17,952 nucleotides of DNA from UMGS1370 sp963557065 (GCA_963557065.1 CAUWCT010000065.1:1-17952); one strand, 5' to 3'; counted from the first letter of the stretch, positions 6,174 to 13,981 are shown. Notes: generated by a model from the sequence alone, not told the origin. Made by a program: numbers and translations.

Positions 6174-8627
6174 CTATAAAGTATTCTTTTTTGAAGCTGC
6201 CGTCTCTGTTTTTATCGTTTTAGCTGTCGTCTTGCGGCCGGAAGTTTCTTTCTTTGCCGGAGTATCCTTCTTTTCCGGCGCCTGTTTCTTAGCTGAAACT
6301 TCCTTCTTCGCCGGAGCCTCTTTCTTTACTGTGGTCTCCTTCTTCGCTGAAACACTTTTCTTGGCTGCAGGTTTCCTCTTGGCAGGGACCTTTTCTTTTA
6401 CCGGAGTACAGGTAAATACAGAAACGCTCATCGGTGCAATATCAATTTCAATGGAATCTTCCTTTTCATCCCACTCTATCTTTTTGGAGGATTTGACTCT
6501 TCCATTGACCATGCCAGAACCGCCGTACTTTGTGTCATCGCTGTTTAAAATCTCTTTATACTTTCCTGCAAATGGCACTCCCACCCTGAATTTGGCATGG
6601 GCCATATTGTCAAAGTTGCAGACAAACAGCAGTGTCTCTTCCGGTTTCTTTGTCTTTCGCACAAACATAACCATGCTCAGTTCCTTGTACGAGCAGTTCA
6701 TCCACTCAAATCCTTCCGGATCGTAATCCAGTTCTGACAAGGCCGGGTGGGTCAGATACAGGGCGTTTAAGTCCCTAACAAATGCCTGCATCTCATTATG
6801 CAGCGGGTACTCTAAAAGATTCCACTCCAGGCTGGCATTTTCATTCCACTCGTCCACCTGTGCAAAATCCTGTCCCATAAACAGCAGTTTTTTGCCCGGA
6901 TGCCCCATATAAAATCCATAGGCTGCTCTCAGATTCGCTGCTTTCTGCTCCAGAGTTTCCCCTGGCATCTTACCGATCATAGAACCTTTTCCATGAACTA
7001 CCTCATCATGGGAGAATACCAGAATAAAGTCTTCACTGTACGCATACAGCATGGAAAACGTAAGCTGCCCATAATTATTTTTGCGGAAGTAGGGATCGCA
7101 TTTCATATAGCTTAAAAAATCGTTCATCCACCCCATATTCCACTTGTAGTCAAACCCCAGTCCGTCTTCCTTTACATCTGCCGTAATCTTCGGCCATGCA
7201 GTGGATTCTTCTGCAATTAAAACCGCACCCCCTGCCTGTCCTTTAAAGACAGAATTTAAATGTTTTAAAAACTCTACTGCTTCCAGATTTTCATGTCCGC
7301 CATAGATATTGGCAACCCATTCGCCGTCATTCTTCCCATAATCCAAATACAGCATCGAAGCCACTGCGTCCATGCGGATTCCGTCTGCGTGATACTTTTT
7401 TGCCCAGAACAAGGCATTTGCAATCAGGAAATTGGAAACCTGGGGCCTGCCATAATTATAGATCAGGGTTCCCCAATGGGGATGAGCCCCTTGTCTTGGA
7501 TCTGCATGTTCATAAACGCATGTGCCGTCAAATGCGGCGAGTCCATAGGAATCTCTTGGAAAATGAGCCGGAACCCAGTCTAAAATCACGCCGATTCCCT
7601 GCTCATGCATATAGTCCATAAAATACATAAAGTCATCCGGAGTTCCGTAACGGCTGGTAGGCGCATAATACCCGGTGACCTGGTATCCCCAGGAAGCATC
7701 TAAGGGGTGTTCCATAACCGGCATCAGTTCTATATGGGTATATCCCATCCTCTTCACATACTCTGCCAGCTTTACCCCAATCTCTTTGTAATTGTAAAAC
7801 TCGGAGCCAATAATCTCTTCTCCGTTTTCATCAACAGCAATATCTTTGCGCATCCAGGAACCCAGATGGACCTCATAGATGGACATGGGCTTTTTCTTAG
7901 AATCCTCTTTGGCCCGTTTTTTCATCCAGTCCTGATCCTTCCACTGGTACTTATTCGTATCCCAGACAACTGACGCATTGTGAGGACGCAGTTCAGAATA
8001 GCTTCCGTAAGGATCTGCTTTTAAAATCGGATCTCCGTTTTTGCATTTCACTTCGTATTTGTATAACGCCCCTTCTGCAAGCCCCGGCATAAAAATCTCA
8101 AACACGCCGGAATCTCCCAGACGGCGCATCTGATTGCGCCGGCCATCCCACAGATTAAAGTCTCCTACCACGCTGACCCGCATGGCGCATGGCGCCCATA
8201 CTGCAAAGTAAACGCCGGACACCCCGTTGATGGTCATAGGATGCGCGCCTAATTTATCGTAAATCGTATAATGAATTCCTGCCTCAAATTTTTTCAAATC
8301 TTCTTCTGAAATCTGAGGATTAAACGCATAGGGATCTTTAAAATCCTCTGTAACCCCATTGTCAAATGTAACCCGAAGCGTATAGTCCGGAATCGTCTTT
8401 CTTGGAAGAAGAACTGCAAAAAATCCGGTCTCATCCGCCAGTTCCATTGGATATGTCTTATTTCCCACTACTACCTGAGCACTGGCAGCAGTTGGCATCA
8501 GCATCTGAATCAATACGCCTTCTTCTGTCACATGCGGCCCTAAAAGTTCATGCGGATTGACAGATTCAGAATAAACCAGTTCCTCAATCCCTGCCCAATC
8601 CATTAAATCATACAACTTTTTATCCAT
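6174..8627 (-). CDS. glgB: 1,4-alpha-glucan branching enzyme, GH13, with lysine-rich C-terminal tail
   Basis: The enzyme introduces alpha-1,6 branches into glycogen in the cytoplasm. The 817-residue product has an N-terminal extension module (about 20-110), a CBM48 module (about 125-215), and a GH13 catalytic barrel (about 245-600). Key residues are nucleophile D420 in DGIRMDAV, acid/base E473 in LIAEEST, and D541 in FSHDEVVHGKGSM. A C-terminal beta domain ends near 740. A family protein would stop there. Instead about 76 residues (742-817) follow, rich in Lys, Ala and Pro with repeated AKKE-type units, resembling histone H1-like tails. ATG 8627 has AAGGGGGA upstream. The gene is transcribed toward mscS. 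The enzymatic call is firm; the tail's role is unknown. Confidence 0.95.
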   Translation of the reverse strand: MDKKLYDLMDWAGIEELVYSESVNPHELLGPHVTEEGVLIQMLMPTAASAQVVVGNKTYPMELADETGFFAVLLPRKTIPDYTLRVTFDNGVTEDFKDPYAFNPQISEEDLKKFEAGIHYTIYDKLGAHPMTINGVSGVYFAVWAPCAMRVSVVGDFNLWDGRRNQMRRLGDSGVFEIFMPGLAEGALYKYEVKCKNGDPILKADPYGSYSELRPHNASVVWDTNKYQWKDQDWMKKRAKEDSKKKPMSIYEVHLGSWMRKDIAVDENGEEIIGSEFYNYKEIGVKLAEYVKRMGYTHIELMPVMEHPLDASWGYQVTGYYAPTSRYGTPDDFMYFMDYMHEQGIGVILDWVPAHFPRDSYGLAAFDGTCVYEHADPRQGAHPHWGTLIYNYGRPQVSNFLIANALFWAKKYHADGIRMDAVASMLYLDYGKNDGEWVANIYGGHENLEAVEFLKHLNSVFKGQAGGAVLIAEESTAWPKITADVKEDGLGFDYKWNMGWMNDFLSYMKCDPYFRKNNYGQLTFSMLYAYSEDFILVFSHDEVVHGKGSMIGKMPGETLEQKAANLRAAYGFYMGHPGKKLLFMGQDFAQVDEWNENASLEWNLLEYPLHNEMQAFVRDLNALYLTHPALSELDYDPEGFEWMNCSYKELSMVMFVRKTKKPEETLLFVCNFDNMAHAKFRVGVPFAGKYKEILNSDDTKYGGSGMVNGRVKSSKKIEWDEKEDSIEIDIAPMSVSVFTCTPVKEKVPAKRKPAAKKSVSAKKETTVKKEAPAKKEVSAKKQAPEKKDTPAKKETSGRKTTAKTIKTETAASKKNTL
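6177..6404 (-). repeat. Repeat region encoding the lysine-rich tail of GlgB
   Basis: These 228 bases encode residues 742-817. Roughly hexameric units read AKKETT, KKEAP, AKKEVS, AKKQAP, EKKDTP, AKKETS. About 22 Lys and two Arg occur among 76 residues, with about eight acidic residues, so the tail is strongly basic and probably disordered. Repetition at the DNA level is imperfect, suggesting an old expansion kept as protein sequence. Confidence 0.75.
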
Positions 8628-8668
8628 TATACTTCCCCCTTGTCTATTCTCTTACACAATTTTTGCAG

Positions 8669-8682
8669 CAGTTCAGCCATAC
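8669..8682 (-). repeat. Partial copy of the dispersed repeat, copy C
   Basis: On the minus strand GTATGGCTGAACTG (8682-8669) matches the core of the dispersed repeat seen at 1763-1775 and 17897-17907. It lies in the glgB leader region. At 14 bases the match could partly be chance, so this copy is less certain than A, B and D. Confidence 0.35.
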
Positions 8683-8698
8683 GAAAATTCTTTTAATC

Positions 8699-8727
8699 AG
8701 TTTACCATTTTTCCTCATAAATTACAA
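8699..8727 (-). promoter_or_regulatory. Possible promoter of glgB
   Basis: TTGTAA (8727-8722) and TAAACT (8704-8699) are separated by 17 bases on the minus strand. The -35 element includes the stop codon of the upstream DUF3810 gene. Transcription would start near 8692 with a leader of about 65 bases. No terminator was seen between the two genes, so read-through is also possible. Confidence 0.45.
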
Positions 8728-9792
8728 TGAAATTTGGTAGTAAGCAAGCATAAGATCCACCACTCTTCCATAACTTTTTATTCCATCTGTCTGCTGGTTT
8801 AATTTCAAATATGTGTCATTCATTTTGCTGGCAGCTTCGGCTGCTTTTCCTTCGTATTTGTCCCAAAACAGGTTATTGGCAACCAAATTGGATTTTGCTG
8901 TTTCGGGAAGTCTTTGATACAGTTCAAAATACTGCTCCCGGCTTTCTTCATACAGGGCGTTTGAAGCATAAATCCAGCCGGTCAGATAGCCGCTGTAGCG
9001 GTAATCTGCCGAATCCGATCCCACACATGCCAGATACCCGATAAAGTTGGCTTCATCCTCCCGCATAAATCCCTTTAAATGCGATAATTCATGGCAGACT
9101 GTATGAGGAATATTATAGGGCGTCATCGCCCGGTTAAAATTCGCTTCTATGGTAAAAGGCGAATACACCCCGGCCAGCTGCTGCACAGATAAAATCCAGG
9201 AAATGCCTACCGGTTTGGGATTGGGATAAAAACCTCCCAGCTGAGGATAAACGGTTCCCAGTTTTTCCATGGCCTTTACCCCTTCCCTTCCCATATTCCA
9301 GGCTTCTTTAAATGTCAGGGACTGATTCTGGCCTGCCATCTCCAGATTATCCTGGGATGCCAGTATGACCTGCCCGGTCAGAAACTCACAAAGCTGATAC
9401 AATTCTTCTTTAGAGGACTCTTTTGTCTCCAGGCCGACCACAGCGGAAAACGGCGTTCTGGAATAATTAATTCCGCAATTTACCACATATAAAAAACACA
9501 GGCACGATACAAAAAATACAGCGTTTTTAATCAGAAGCCAGGGCTTTTTTATATGACGGATTCCCCAGATCACAATGATAACTGTCAGGACATACATCCC
9601 TGTTTCTACCGCAGAAACAGAAAGCAGCCCAAAAATTCTCCCAAATATACCGGCCAGAACCGGGTATATCCCCGCCCCATACCAATCTGCAAACCCATCT
9701 ATTGTTCTGGCTGCTGCCATCCCTCCAGAGGAAACCAGAAAAAGGAAAGCTGCAGCCGGTATTTGCCAGAATTTTTTCATTTTTTCTCTCAT
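8722..9792 (-). CDS. DUF3810 family membrane protein, putative zinc metallopeptidase
   Basis: The 356-residue product matches the DUF3810 family in layout: a membrane-embedded N-terminal third and an extracytoplasmic or soluble domain with a zinc-protease motif. Hydrophobic segments lie at about 10-28, 43-60, 64-79 and 89-106. The HExxH motif is HELSH at 234-238, followed by GFMREDEANF, where E247 is a plausible third zinc ligand. The C-terminal 100 residues are helical and Tyr-rich. The frame stays open to 9909, but I chose ATG 9792, which has CTGGAGAA with an 8-base spacer and directly precedes the first hydrophobic segment. The gene is divergent from the signal peptidase gene. The substrate is unknown, and peptidase activity is predicted from the motif only. 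Confidence 0.8.
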   Translation of the reverse strand: MREKMKKFWQIPAAAFLFLVSSGGMAAARTIDGFADWYGAGIYPVLAGIFGRIFGLLSVSAVETGMYVLTVIIVIWGIRHIKKPWLLIKNAVFFVSCLCFLYVVNCGINYSRTPFSAVVGLETKESSKEELYQLCEFLTGQVILASQDNLEMAGQNQSLTFKEAWNMGREGVKAMEKLGTVYPQLGGFYPNPKPVGISWILSVQQLAGVYSPFTIEANFNRAMTPYNIPHTVCHELSHLKGFMREDEANFIGYLACVGSDSADYRYSGYLTGWIYASNALYEESREQYFELYQRLPETAKSNLVANNLFWDKYEGKAAEAASKMNDTYLKLNQQTDGIKSYGRVVDLMLAYYQISL

Positions 9793-9880
9793 AAAACATT
9801 CTCCAGCAGCTTTTCTTTTTATTTTACTGTATTTTCTAAAAAATTTCCATAGAAGGATCTCTACGGATTTCTTGTTTTTT

Positions 9881-9909
9881 CTTATATTTTTATAAAAACC
9901 CTTGCACAA
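9881..9909 (-). promoter_or_regulatory. Possible promoter of the DUF3810 gene
   Basis: On the minus strand TTGTGC (9909-9904) and TATAAG (9886-9881) are 17 bases apart. The leader would be about 80 bases. Its -35 element shares bases 9904-9907 with the opposing lepB promoter. Confidence 0.5.
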
Positions 9910-9930
9910 ATCCGGATTCTCGTTTAAACT
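9902..9930 (+). promoter_or_regulatory. Possible promoter of lepB
   Basis: TTGCAC (9902-9907) and TAAACT (9925-9930) are separated by 17 bases, about 36 bases before the lepB start codon. The -35 hexamer overlaps that of the divergent DUF3810 promoter. Confidence 0.5.
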
Positions 9931-9966
9931 CTATCTCTAGTAAATGATACAACAGGTGAGGAAATT

Positions 9967-10557
9967 ATGAGTAAAAATTCAGATAAACCAGAATCAAACA
10001 ATGAAGCAAAAGAACCCATCAGCTGGAAATCCGAACTAATCAGCTGGATACAGATTATTGTGGCAGCCGCTTTGATTGCTCTGTTTTTAAACAGCTGCAT
10101 TATTGCCAACAGCCAGATCCCCAGTGAATCCATGGAAAACACCATCATGGCCCATGATCGGGTTATCGGCTCCCGGTTATCCTATCTGTTTTCAGAACCG
10201 GAACGGGGAGACGTAGTCATCTTCCACTATCCAGACGATCCTACCGGAAATACCTATTATGTAAAGCGTGTTATCGGACTGCCCGGTGATGTAATTGACA
10301 TCCATGACGGCGGGGTCTATCTCAACGGTTCTGACACTCCTTTAGAAGAACCTTATATTAAAGAGCCGATGATAACCGATCCCATGAATCCTCTCCACTT
10401 TGAAGTACCTGAAGGAAGTTACTTTATGATGGGCGACAACCGGAATGACTCCTGGGATGCACGTTTTTGGGAGAATACCTGGGTGACAAAAGATATGCTG
10501 ATTGCAAAGGTATTGTTCCGATACTATCCGTTTAATAAAATGGGCATGATTAACTAA
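9967..10557 (+). CDS. lepB: Type I signal peptidase
   Basis: This membrane-bound serine protease removes signal peptides from exported preproteins outside the cytoplasmic membrane. The 196-residue product has a charged cytoplasmic N-terminus (1-20), one hydrophobic anchor at about 24-46, then the S26 domain. The catalytic serine is S55 in IPSESMENTI, and the general base is K100 in YYVKRVIGLPGD. The conserved box MMGDNRNDSWDAR is at 154-166. Length and single-anchor topology match the Gram-positive SipS type. ATG 9967 has AGGTGAGG with a 5-base spacer. The gene is monocistronic, with its own promoter and a strong terminator directly downstream. It could process the secreted protein encoded next door, but so could any housekeeping paralog elsewhere in the genome. 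Confidence 0.96.
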   Translation: MSKNSDKPESNNEAKEPISWKSELISWIQIIVAAALIALFLNSCIIANSQIPSESMENTIMAHDRVIGSRLSYLFSEPERGDVVIFHYPDDPTGNTYYVKRVIGLPGDVIDIHDGGVYLNGSDTPLEEPYIKEPMITDPMNPLHFEVPEGSYFMMGDNRNDSWDARFWENTWVTKDMLIAKVLFRYYPFNKMGMIN

Positions 10558-10570
10558 ACTGCAAAAAAAG

Positions 10571-10598
10571 CGCGGATTCCGAAGAATCCGCGTTTTTT
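10571..10598. terminator. Bidirectional rho-independent terminator
   Basis: CGCGGATTC (10571-10579) pairs with GAATCCGCG (10584-10592) around a CGAA tetraloop. Six Ts follow on the plus strand, and seven As precede it (10563-10569), giving a T-run on the minus strand. It can end both lepB and the convergent secreted-protein gene. Confidence 0.92.
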
Positions 10599-10608
10599 AT
10601 ATACATCT

Positions 10609-11091
10609 TTAGTTGTCGGACGTATACTCGATCCCGTTAATATTGTTTTCTCTGTTGCTGTAAAAGGTAAGGGTAAATCCCTCACAGTCATATTTGTAAA
10701 CACCTTTAGACTCTGTATAATCTGTACCATACACTTCCTGCATTTTGGCTACACTGGAGCCAATGGCTATCCCCTCTGCGGTGGACACATTTCCTGTCTT
10801 AAAGTAGATGGAATTGATACAGTCTTTCTGGTCTGCGGGATAGGTAGAGATCTCAAAATCTTTGTATACATATACCTTTTCTTTGCCCTGATAGCTGCAG
10901 TTCTCTGCCTCGTAATAATTCTCGGCTTTCCCTAATGCGGAAAGCACCGGTGCAGCTTCTCCGTTGATGGAAACCTCTACACCATTTGAACTAAAACTGC
11001 CTGACGCATCAGCGGCCAATGCAGTCATCGTACCTAACATACCAACGAAGAGAACTGCCGTCGCAAGCAGAACCCATAACTTTTTTCTCAT
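10609..11091 (-). CDS. Small secreted protein of unknown function
   Basis: I do not recognise a named family. The 160-residue product begins with a clear Sec signal peptide: MRKK, hydrophobic core about 5-24, and a likely cleavage after TALA near residue 26. There is no lipobox. The mature part of about 134 residues is acidic and Tyr-rich. Its second half contains GIAIGSSVAKMQEVYG (about 108-123), resembling the short turn-helix unit of SmpA/BLIP-like folds, followed by beta-rich sequence. That resemblance is weak. Two Cys pairs may exist in the mature protein. ATG 11091 has AAGGAGC with an 8-base spacer and a good promoter. It is monocistronic and convergent with lepB, with which it shares a terminator. 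Confidence 0.75.
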   Translation of the reverse strand: MRKKLWVLLATAVLFVGMLGTMTALAADASGSFSSNGVEVSINGEAAPVLSALGKAENYYEAENCSYQGKEKVYVYKDFEISTYPADQKDCINSIYFKTGNVSTAEGIAIGSSVAKMQEVYGTDYTESKGVYKYDCEGFTLTFYSNRENNINGIEYTSDN

Positions 11092-11126
11092 GGTAATCGC
11101 TCCTTTTCTCTTCTCTTTGTGTATTT

Positions 11127-11155
11127 ATTTTAGCATTTTTATTATCTGAATTCAA
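11127..11155 (-). promoter_or_regulatory. Promoter of the secreted-protein gene
   Basis: On the minus strand TTGAAT (11155-11150) and TAAAAT (11132-11127) are separated by 17 bases, placing the start of transcription near 11120 and giving a leader of about 30 bases. Confidence 0.6.
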
Positions 11156-11209
11156 GGTGATGACCTGCCGAAAACCTTACGATATTCTAACGATTCCACG
11201 TCCATTTCT

Positions 11210-11653
11210 TTACACGTGATTTTCAATTTCCATGAGCATATCTACGCGGCGCTGATGGCGTCCGCCCTCATAGCTGGCGTTTAACCACTCTTCTGTAATC
11301 ATTTTGGCCATTTCGCTGCCTACTACCCTGGCTCCAAACGCTAAAACGTTGGAATTATTATGCATTCTGGACAGTTTTGCAGTGTATGGTTCGCTGCATA
11401 CACATGCCCGGATTCCCTTTACCTTATTGGCAGCCAGCGAAATCCCTACGCCGGTACCGCAGATGACGATTCCCAAATCTGCCTGTCCGGATGCCACTGC
11501 TTTTCCAACTTTTTCACCGTATACCGGATAGTCGCAGCTTTCAGAAGAATTGGTCCCCAGATCCAGAACTTCGTACCCCTTCTCTTCTACAAACTCTTTG
11601 ATGATAGTTTTAAGTTCTACTGCTGTATGGTCATTTCCCATTGCGATTTTCAT
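11210..11653 (-). CDS. rpiB: Ribose-5-phosphate isomerase B
   Basis: The enzyme interconverts ribose 5-phosphate and ribulose 5-phosphate in the pentose phosphate pathway; some family members act on allose or galactose phosphates. The 147-residue product has the usual RpiB length and start (MKIAMGNDHTAVELK). D8 and H9 lie at the phosphosugar site, the catalytic C65 is in VICGTGVGIS, and H98/N99 are in SRMHNNSNVLAFGAR; basic R132, R135 and R136 lie near the C-terminus. I chose ATG 11653 because it gives the conserved N-terminus. ATG 11662 gives three extra residues. The ribosome site is weak for both (AGAAAGAGA), but the start lies 23 bases inside aroC, so translational coupling is likely. It is the last gene of the lactonase-aroC-rpiB set, and no clear terminator follows. 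Confidence 0.93.
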   Translation of the reverse strand: MKIAMGNDHTAVELKTIIKEFVEEKGYEVLDLGTNSSESCDYPVYGEKVGKAVASGQADLGIVICGTGVGISLAANKVKGIRACVCSEPYTAKLSRMHNNSNVLAFGARVVGSEMAKMITEEWLNASYEGGRHQRRVDMLMEIENHV

Positions 11654-12812
11654 ATGATTCATTCTCTCTTTCTTCCTGTATTTCTTCCTGTTCTTCTTCC
11701 AGTGCCTCCGAATAGGCAAAAAAAGCCTGGATTCTGTCCAGCCTGGAGGTCATGGAAAGCAGCAGCAGGTCCGCGACTGTAAGTGCGGCCATCGCTTCTA
11801 CCACCACTACTGCCCTTGGGACAATAATGGGATCATGACGTCCTTTTATGGAAATCTTCTCTTCCCGGCCCAGACGGTTCACTGTTTCCTGCTCAGAAGC
11901 AATGGATGGAGTCGGCTTAAATGCCGCCCGAAACGTCAGCCTGCTTCCGTCGCTGATTCCCCCCAGCACTCCGCCGGAATGGTTGGTTTTTTTTGATATC
12001 CGGCCATGTTCATTGATGCCAAACTGGTCATTATGTTCTTTCCCGCTTAAAACGGCCGCTTGAAATCCATCCCCGATTTCAAATCCTTTGACTGCTCCTA
12101 TAGACATCACTGCCTTTGCCAGACCGGCACTTAATTTGTCAAAAACCGGCTCCCCAATACCTGCAGGCAGTCCGTCTATCTCACACTGAATCACGCCGCC
12201 GGCAGAATCCTTTTTCTCCATCAGTTCTTCCAGATATTGCTCTGCTTCTTTTGCTGCCTGTGCGTCCGGCATATACAGTCGGTTGCGATTCCTTTCTTCC
12301 CAGTCAAACCGCTCCTTTCTTACAGATACCGGACCAATGGAACGGGAAAATGCCCGGATTGTGATTCCCAGACTTTCCAAAAACCTGGCCGCCACTGCTC
12401 CGGCCGCTACCCGGCCAATGGTTTCCCGGCCGGAAGAACGTCCACCTCCCCGGTAATCCCGAAACCCATATTTCATGTCAAAGGTATAGTCTGCGTGCCC
12501 GGGCCGGTAAATATCCTTAATCTCGCTGTAATCTCCGGACCTCTGATCCTGATTGCGCACAAACATGGCAATGGGCGTACCTGTGGTGCGCCCTTCAAAT
12601 ACGCCGGACAGGATTTCCACCTTATCCCCCTCCTGTCTCTGGGTTGTAAAGCGGCTCTGTCCGGGTTTTCTCCGATCCAGATAGTTCTGAACCTCTTCTT
12701 CTGTCAGGGAAAGTCCTGCCGGACAGCCGTCAATCACCACTCCAACGCCCGCTCCATGAGATTCTCCCCACGTTGTAATCTTCCATATTGTTCCCAGTGT
12801 GGAACCTGCCAT
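11631..12812 (-). CDS. aroC: Chorismate synthase
   Basis: The enzyme converts EPSP to chorismate with reduced FMN, the last common step to aromatic amino acids and folate. The 393-residue product contains the three family signatures: GESHGAGVGVVIDG at 16-29, YGFRDYRGGGRSSGRET at 115-131, and RHDPIIVPRAVVVVEAMAA at 325-343. H19 and H106 (RPGHADYT) fit the conserved catalytic histidines. The C-terminus (about 371-393) is a charged Glu/Asn-rich extension that overlaps rpiB and is probably not part of the fold. ATG 12812 has GAGGAG with an 8-base spacer. It begins 26 bases after the lactonase-family gene on the same strand. No other shikimate genes are in the window. Confidence 0.97.
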   Translation of the reverse strand: MAGSTLGTIWKITTWGESHGAGVGVVIDGCPAGLSLTEEEVQNYLDRRKPGQSRFTTQRQEGDKVEILSGVFEGRTTGTPIAMFVRNQDQRSGDYSEIKDIYRPGHADYTFDMKYGFRDYRGGGRSSGRETIGRVAAGAVAARFLESLGITIRAFSRSIGPVSVRKERFDWEERNRNRLYMPDAQAAKEAEQYLEELMEKKDSAGGVIQCEIDGLPAGIGEPVFDKLSAGLAKAVMSIGAVKGFEIGDGFQAAVLSGKEHNDQFGINEHGRISKKTNHSGGVLGGISDGSRLTFRAAFKPTPSIASEQETVNRLGREEKISIKGRHDPIIVPRAVVVVEAMAALTVADLLLLSMTSRLDRIQAFFAYSEALEEEQEEIQEERENESYENRNGK

Positions 12813-12838
12813 AATGACGTCTCCTCGCTGTTCTTATC

Positions 12839-13897
12839 TTACTGAACCTTTACAATTACACAGCAGTTTGGTTCATTTACCACAATCTCCCTGCTGCTCA
12901 TAACAATCTGTTTTTTCTCATAATCAATTGCAAAAAAGGTAATCGTCCCGCTGTCATGGTTCACAGAGGCAATGTGTTTCTGATCCGGGAAAATGGCAAT
13001 ATCTTTTGGATAGTCTCCGCTGACCGGAAGGCTGAACAGCATCTCCAAAAGGCCGGTCTCCTCATCTCTGGAATACACGGTCAGGACGTTATCTCCTGCA
13101 TTGGTGCAGTACAGATATTTTTCATCCGGAGACAGACGCATGGCGCAGGCGGCTGTCAGATTGCCGTTATCCTTCTGCTCCGCAACCGTAGAAATCGTCT
13201 GGATTTTCTCGATTCTGGGCGCTCTGTCTCCCGTCTCATAGGTAAAGACATCAATTACATTTTTAATCTCGTACATTAAATAAATAAAACGGCCGTCTGA
13301 ACTGAACCGGAAATGTCTGGGAGCAGACTCTCTCTCACAGCGGATAGCGTCTACCTGCACCAGTTTTTCTTCCTTTTCGTCAAATCGGTAAATCTTTATC
13401 TGATCGATTCCCAGATCTGCTGCCATCACATATTTATTGTCCGGCGTTCTCCTGGTGCAACTCACATGAGGCCGGAAATTGCGTTCTGCCACACTTCCGT
13501 AGCCTTTGTGGAATACGCCGTCCACAATATTGCCCACAGACCCGTCCTTATTCAGTTTTAATATGGTGGCCTTGCCGTCATGGTAGCCGGATACAAATAC
13601 ATACTTGTCCGCTGTATCTGTAGACAGATGACAACCTCTCATGCCTTTAATATTGGCGCTGTTTAAGCGGGTCAGCGCGCCGTTTGGCATAATCCGAAAA
13701 GATACCACGCCTTCATCTGCAATGGAATACAGGGTTTTTCCGTCGCTGGAGGCAATTACATAGGAAGAATTATCCACGTCCACCTCACAGCGTTCTATAA
13801 ATGTTCCCTTATCCACATCTACATCATATACCGTAATTCCCTTTGCCTTGCCTGTGTAGGAGTAGGAGCCTACATAAGCCATATATTTCCCTTCCAT
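12839..13897 (-). CDS. Lactonase-family seven-bladed beta-propeller, 6-phosphogluconolactonase (YbhE)-like
   Basis: The 352-residue product resembles the lactonase family (PF10282), which includes 6-phosphogluconolactonase of the YbhE type. Evidence is the N-terminal MAYVGSYSYTGKAKGITVYDVD, repeated blade units (SSDGKTLYSIAD, SSDGRFIYLMYE, SPDEKYLYCTNAGDNVLTVY), the RPHVSCTRRTPDNKYVMAADLG block, and a terminal HIASVNHDSGTITFF blade. There is no signal peptide, so it is probably cytoplasmic. I chose ATG 13897, with AGGAGG and a 9-base spacer; ATG 13882 (MAYVGS) is an alternative, and the longer ORF to 13984 runs into the promoter. Substrate specificity cannot be read from sequence, so the 6-phosphogluconolactonase role is likely but unproven. 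It is first in a probable operon with aroC and rpiB. Confidence 0.85.
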   Translation of the reverse strand: MEGKYMAYVGSYSYTGKAKGITVYDVDVDKGTFIERCEVDVDNSSYVIASSDGKTLYSIADEGVVSFRIMPNGALTRLNSANIKGMRGCHLSTDTADKYVFVSGYHDGKATILKLNKDGSVGNIVDGVFHKGYGSVAERNFRPHVSCTRRTPDNKYVMAADLGIDQIKIYRFDEKEEKLVQVDAIRCERESAPRHFRFSSDGRFIYLMYEIKNVIDVFTYETGDRAPRIEKIQTISTVAEQKDNGNLTAACAMRLSPDEKYLYCTNAGDNVLTVYSRDEETGLLEMLFSLPVSGDYPKDIAIFPDQKHIASVNHDSGTITFFAIDYEKKQIVMSSREIVVNEPNCCVIVKVQ

Positions 13898-13952
13898 GTA
13901 ACATTTCCTCCTATTCTTTCCCTTCTGATCAGCATTAAAATATACTGACGCT

Positions 13953-13981
13953 ATCATATCATAAAAATTCTTTTTTGTTAA
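13953..13981 (-). promoter_or_regulatory. Promoter of the lactonase-aroC-rpiB operon
   Basis: On the minus strand TTAACA (13981-13976) and TATGAT (13958-13953) are 17 bases apart. A second TATGAT overlaps at 13963-13958. The -35 element lies within a perfect 16-base palindrome. Confidence 0.55.

Noticed and set aside
6076..6726. 216-codon plus-strand ORF with Phe-rich repeats
   Set aside because: It is the antisense of the lysine-rich GlgB tail (AAG/AAA read backwards as CTT/TTT) and lies opposite a clear GlgB coding region.
11160..11215. Inverted CACGT/ACGTG near the rpiB stop codon as a terminator
   Set aside because: The stem is only about five pairs with a loop over ten bases, and no T-run follows on the minus strand.
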